Below, one piece after another: positions 61,474 to 64,000 of a DNA stretch of 64,000 nucleotides. The notes beneath the pieces were generated by a model. That model made no database searches, was not told the DNA's origin, and saw nothing but the letters and a program-made list of their open reading frames with translations. The position numbers were made by a program, and so were the translations under genes. Positions within the stretch are counted from its first letter, which is position 1. Each line of letters opens with the position of its first letter. Origin of the DNA: Nocardia pseudobrasiliensis NBRC 108224 (GTDB lineage: Bacteria > Actinomycetota > Actinomycetes > Mycobacteriales > Mycobacteriaceae); NCBI RefSeq assembly GCF_001613105.1, contig NZ_BDBS01000002.1, positions 186,001 to 250,000 on the forward strand, given 5' to 3'.

Positions 61474-61974
61474 ATGGACGCCCACAACCGCTTCGAAAGT
61501 CCGGCCACCTTCCGGCTGTATCGCCTGGAATACGGGGTCGCCCTGGTGGTCTGCGTGGCATTGTTCGCCGCGCATCTGAACCAGGTGCGCTGGATTCCGG
61601 CGATCATTCTGTTCGGGTATATCGATGTGGTGGGCTATCTCCCCGGCATGTTCGCCCAGCGCCGGGCCCGGGCCGGTGGCGGCGTGGTGCCGAAAATGTA
61701 TTACGTGCTCTACAACGGCACGCACAGCTTCGTCACGCAGGCCGTCGTGGCGGGCGCGTGGATCTGGGCATTCGGGTTCGAATGGGCGCTGCTGGCAATT
61801 CCGATCCATCTGTGCGGGGATCGCTGCCTGTTCGGCAATGGGCTGAAGCCGTTCGGCGTGCCATTCGATGCCACGGGGCCGATTGCGGCGTTCGCCGAAT
61901 TCGAATCCCGGCTCACGCGGGAACGGTCATCTGGCCTCGGCTCGGAACGCACCATGTCGACGAGTCGACCGTGA
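61474..61974 (+). CDS. integral membrane protein, function unknown
   Basis: 166 residues with about four hydrophobic helices (YGVALVVCVALFAAHL, IPAIILFGYIDVVGYLPG, HSFVTQAVVAGAWIWAFG, WALLAIPIHLC). A His/Asn pair (YNGTHSF) and two Cys (IHLCGDRCLFG) are notable. No family recognised. The ATG at 61474 is chosen because earlier codons include the terminator region of the protease. Overlaps the convergent gene by 62 nt. Confidence 0.7.
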   Translation: MDAHNRFESPATFRLYRLEYGVALVVCVALFAAHLNQVRWIPAIILFGYIDVVGYLPGMFAQRRARAGGGVVPKMYYVLYNGTHSFVTQAVVAGAWIWAFGFEWALLAIPIHLCGDRCLFGNGLKPFGVPFDATGPIAAFAEFESRLTRERSSGLGSERTMSTSRP

Positions 61975-62365
61975 ATGTGAATCGGCCCGGGCCCGGATCG
62001 AAGTAGACCGCGGTGGGCGCGCCCGGGCCGTCGAAACCGGATAGTTCCCAATTCTTCGAACCCGTTGCGCCGCTGTCGAGGTTGGTCCAGGTCACGGTGC
62101 CGCCGACCAGGCAGCGCGGACTCACGCCCGCGAAATGACTTTTCAGCATGACCATTGCCGGGCCCGGCTGCTGACCCGGATATACGTCGCCGATGACGTC
62201 GAGATATCCGGCGCAGGTGATGGCGCCGCCACGATCGTAGGTACCGACGGTGACCAGCGGTGCGAACGCGTCCGGCCCCGGACCCGCGGCCGCGACGCCG
62301 GAAACGGCGGCGCATACGGAACCGGTGACGGCGGCGAGGGCGGATCGGGTGATGAACTTCCGCAT
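61913..62365 (-). CDS. exported protein, function unknown
   Basis: 150 residues. Signal peptide KFITRSALAAVTGSVCAAVSGVAAA; mature part has four Cys (ITCAGYL, RCLVGG, WCVPSRG, plus one in the signal) and ends FTVDSSTWCVPSRGQM. Beta-rich, immunoglobulin-like composition possible. Common type of small Mycobacteriales exported protein; no function assigned. Confidence 0.75.
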   Translation of the reverse strand: MRKFITRSALAAVTGSVCAAVSGVAAAGPGPDAFAPLVTVGTYDRGGAITCAGYLDVIGDVYPGQQPGPAMVMLKSHFAGVSPRCLVGGTVTWTNLDSGATGSKNWELSGFDGPGAPTAVYFDPGPGRFTFTVDSSTWCVPSRGQMTVPA

Positions 62366-62449
62366 GACGAACCTTCCTCGGGACGGGGTAATCGGAGCGG
62401 GTTGTTCTCGGCGATAATGTGTTTCCGCTCGGGCATTACCTATTCGACG

Positions 62450-63667
62450 TTACTCAGCTCCGTGCGAATGGTCCCAGGAATGCACAATATCGCCCAATGT
62501 CGCGATGGCGGTTTCCAGTTGATAATCGGACAAATACGGCGCTGGGCCCAGTCGTAAATAGTCTCCGCGATTGTCGGTCGACACGCCCCTGGTCGCCAAT
62601 TCCCGGCACAGCCGGGCCGCCTGCGGGGAACGCAGCGCGAGGAATCCGCCGAATGCCGAGCGCGGCGCGTCTCGGTCGCGATCCACCAATTCCGTTGGGG
62701 CATCCAGATCGTCGAACAAGCGCGCCAGTAATTCATTCTGGTGCAACGAGATTCGTCGCAGCAATGCTGGATCCAGACGGTGGTCGGTGAAGAAGCGGGC
62801 GACATGGCTCGCCCGATAGTGACAGGTGGGATCGTAAGTGGCTCCGGCGAATCGGGCCGCACCGGCCGCGTAGGGCACGGGCCCGTGGTCCTTCTCATCG
62901 GCGAGCTCCCCGAATTCGGCGTACCAGCCGGTGATCACCGGCCGCGCGCCGAGGGCGTGCGGCGGCAGCCGCAGGAAGCAATTGCCCTCGCCCAGTTGCA
63001 GATACTTGTATCCGCCGCCCACCACCCACGCCGAATCCAGTCCGTCCTCGGGCACCGACATCGGCACCGCCCCGAGCGCGTGATAGGCGTCCACCAGCAA
63101 CTCCACCCCGCGCCAGGAGCAGACCGCCGCCAAGTCGGTCAGGCCGGGCACGATGCGGGAGGTTTCGAACAGCACCGCCGAGACCAGCACCGCCGCCGTG
63201 CGCCCGTCGATGGCCTCGCCGAGCCGCGCGGCCAGGGTTTCGACCGGTTCGGGATCGAGCCAGGCCACCTCCACGCCCTCCTCGGCCAGGCGGCCCAATT
63301 GCCTTCGAATGCTGTGGAATTCACCGCCGGTGGTGACCAGGCGCGGCCGGTGCGGCAAATCGATCGAGGACAGGAAGCGCACGACCAACTCGTGGGTATT
63401 GGCGCCCAGGGCGATCTCGGCCCCGGGATCGCCGAGCCAGCCCCGGAAGGCGGCCCGGACCTCGTCGGCGCGAGCGAGGGCGAGCTCCCATTTGGCATCC
63501 ACCGCCCGGGCGGCGTCCTCGAAGGCCTCGATCTGGCCGCGCAGCGCCACATCCGGCCACGCCTGATGCGAATGTCCGGTCAGCAGTGTACGTTCGGCCA
63601 CGCGAAAGCGGGAATAGTGCTCCGCCAACGCATTCGGATCGGCGCGCAGTCGATCGACGGTGATCAC
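62450..63667 (-). CDS. kynU: kynureninase
   Basis: 405 residues from the GTG at 63667. PLP aminotransferase fold: VTTGGEFHSIRRQ, LLVDAYHALGAVP, and the PLP Lys in VVGGGYKYLQLGEGNCFLRLP, the order seen in kynureninase. It cleaves kynurenine to anthranilate and alanine (or 3-hydroxykynurenine to 3-hydroxyanthranilate). The GTG overlaps the upstream stop (GTGA), so it is coupled to tryptophan dioxygenase. Confidence 0.9.
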   Translation of the reverse strand: MITVDRLRADPNALAEHYSRFRVAERTLLTGHSHQAWPDVALRGQIEAFEDAARAVDAKWELALARADEVRAAFRGWLGDPGAEIALGANTHELVVRFLSSIDLPHRPRLVTTGGEFHSIRRQLGRLAEEGVEVAWLDPEPVETLAARLGEAIDGRTAAVLVSAVLFETSRIVPGLTDLAAVCSWRGVELLVDAYHALGAVPMSVPEDGLDSAWVVGGGYKYLQLGEGNCFLRLPPHALGARPVITGWYAEFGELADEKDHGPVPYAAGAARFAGATYDPTCHYRASHVARFFTDHRLDPALLRRISLHQNELLARLFDDLDAPTELVDRDRDAPRSAFGGFLALRSPQAARLCRELATRGVSTDNRGDYLRLGPAPYLSDYQLETAIATLGDIVHSWDHSHGAE

Positions 63668-64000
63668 AGGCGACTCCGGATGGCCCACAGATCGGCGAAT
63701 ACCGGCCGGAACAGCGTGCCGCGCAGATAGTCCGCGCCGGAGGAGCCGCCGGTGCCGGGTTTGTCGCCGATGGTGCGGCGCACCATCATGACGTGGCGGT
63801 AGCGCCATTCCTGTAGGCCCTCGTCCAGGTCCACCAGCCGCTCGGCGACCTGGGCCGCGCCGCCGTCGTCGGAGTAGACCACGTGCAGGATCTGTTGGAT
63901 CTCCGGCGACGGCTCGGCCGCCGCCCGGACGTCGCGGTGCAGTCCGGTCTCCGGGATTCGATAGCCCTGGGCAGCCAGATAGCGCAGGAACGAGTCGTAG
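63664..64000 (-). CDS. kynA: tryptophan 2,3-dioxygenase, C-terminal part (N-terminus outside window)
   Basis: About 112 residues visible. LDEGLQEWRYRHVMMVRRTIGDKPGTGGSSGADYLRGTL and FADLWAIRSRL match the end of TDO, including the GTGGSSG substrate loop. The heme enzyme opens the tryptophan indole ring to N-formylkynurenine. With kynU 3' this is the first half of the kynurenine route to anthranilate. Confidence 0.92.
   Translation of the reverse strand, partial: YDSFLRYLAAQGYRIPETGLHRDVRAAAEPSPEIQQILHVVYSDDGGAAQVAERLVDLDEGLQEWRYRHVMMVRRTIGDKPGTGGSSGADYLRGTLFRPVFADLWAIRSRL

Noticed and set aside
1..64000. CRISPR arrays, rRNA, prophage or conjugation genes
   Set aside because: None seen on reading both strands; no repeat-spacer periodicity or structural genes.

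Overview
The window is high-GC DNA with dense, mostly short-spaced genes, many GTG starts and many ATGA/GTGA/TGATG stop-start overlaps. F420-type and DUF664/DinB-type proteins, numerous TetR regulators, a SARP regulator and many small secreted proteins point to an actinomycete, probably Nocardia or a near relative in the Mycobacteriales. The genus is an inference. I saw no rRNA, tRNA, CRISPR array, phage module or intact insertion sequence.

Region 1 (1-14.3 kb) looks like the margin of a polyketide-type biosynthetic cluster. It carries a ketosynthase III running off the left edge, an arylamine N-acetyltransferase/amide-synthase homologue with an intact Cys-His-Asp triad, an ACMSD-like amidohydrolase and an NTF2-like protein. 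Two genes supply extender units: crotonyl-CoA carboxylase/reductase and methylmalonyl-CoA epimerase. An Fe(II)/2-oxoglutarate oxygenase follows, then a five-gene translationally coupled operon (START-like protein, adenylate-forming ligase, two flavoproteins, and an internally deleted, catalytically altered PKS acyltransferase piece). The element GACYTGACnnAYY recurs at its divergent promoters. Region 2 (14.3-24.8 kb) has a domesticated IS701-like transposase lacking the usual first catalytic Asp, and a TetR/efflux/redox island. Two close TetR paralogues (3882 and 16899) and five similar dyads (4619, 6560, 16816, 17653, 20690) suggest one regulon that also reaches into region 1.

Region 3 (24.8-45.9 kb) is mainly catabolic and regulatory. 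It has a lipoprotein hydrolase and an ATP-grasp pair. An IclR-controlled operon follows (aminotransferase, MFS carrier, FAD/FeS dehydrogenase, remnant of a fumarylacetoacetate-hydrolase gene). Two MerR genes each lie opposite a gene whose promoter has a long spacer filled by a dyad. Also here are an APC permease, an F420-type oxidoreductase, a pyruvate-oxidase-type ThDP enzyme, a TetR gene with a perfect operator, and a flavin monooxygenase. Region 4 (46.0-49.1 kb) is a tight four-gene minus-strand operon: nucleoside-deoxyribosyltransferase-fold protein, HIT/GalT-like protein with HxHxQ, SAM methyltransferase, and an alpha/alpha-toroid protein with a membrane tail. I do not recognise this combination and rate it the best candidate for an undescribed system.

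Region 5 (49.2-64 kb) has a 1020-residue SARP/NB-ARC/TPR regulator followed by three exact 11-bp-spaced heptamers in front of a flavin monooxygenase, a 49-codon small gene, a CoA-transferase, and exported enzymes (lipase, GH20 hexosaminidase, beta-lactamase-fold hydrolase, zinc metalloprotease) mixed with small exported proteins. It ends with kynureninase and tryptophan 2,3-dioxygenase, the latter cut by the right edge.
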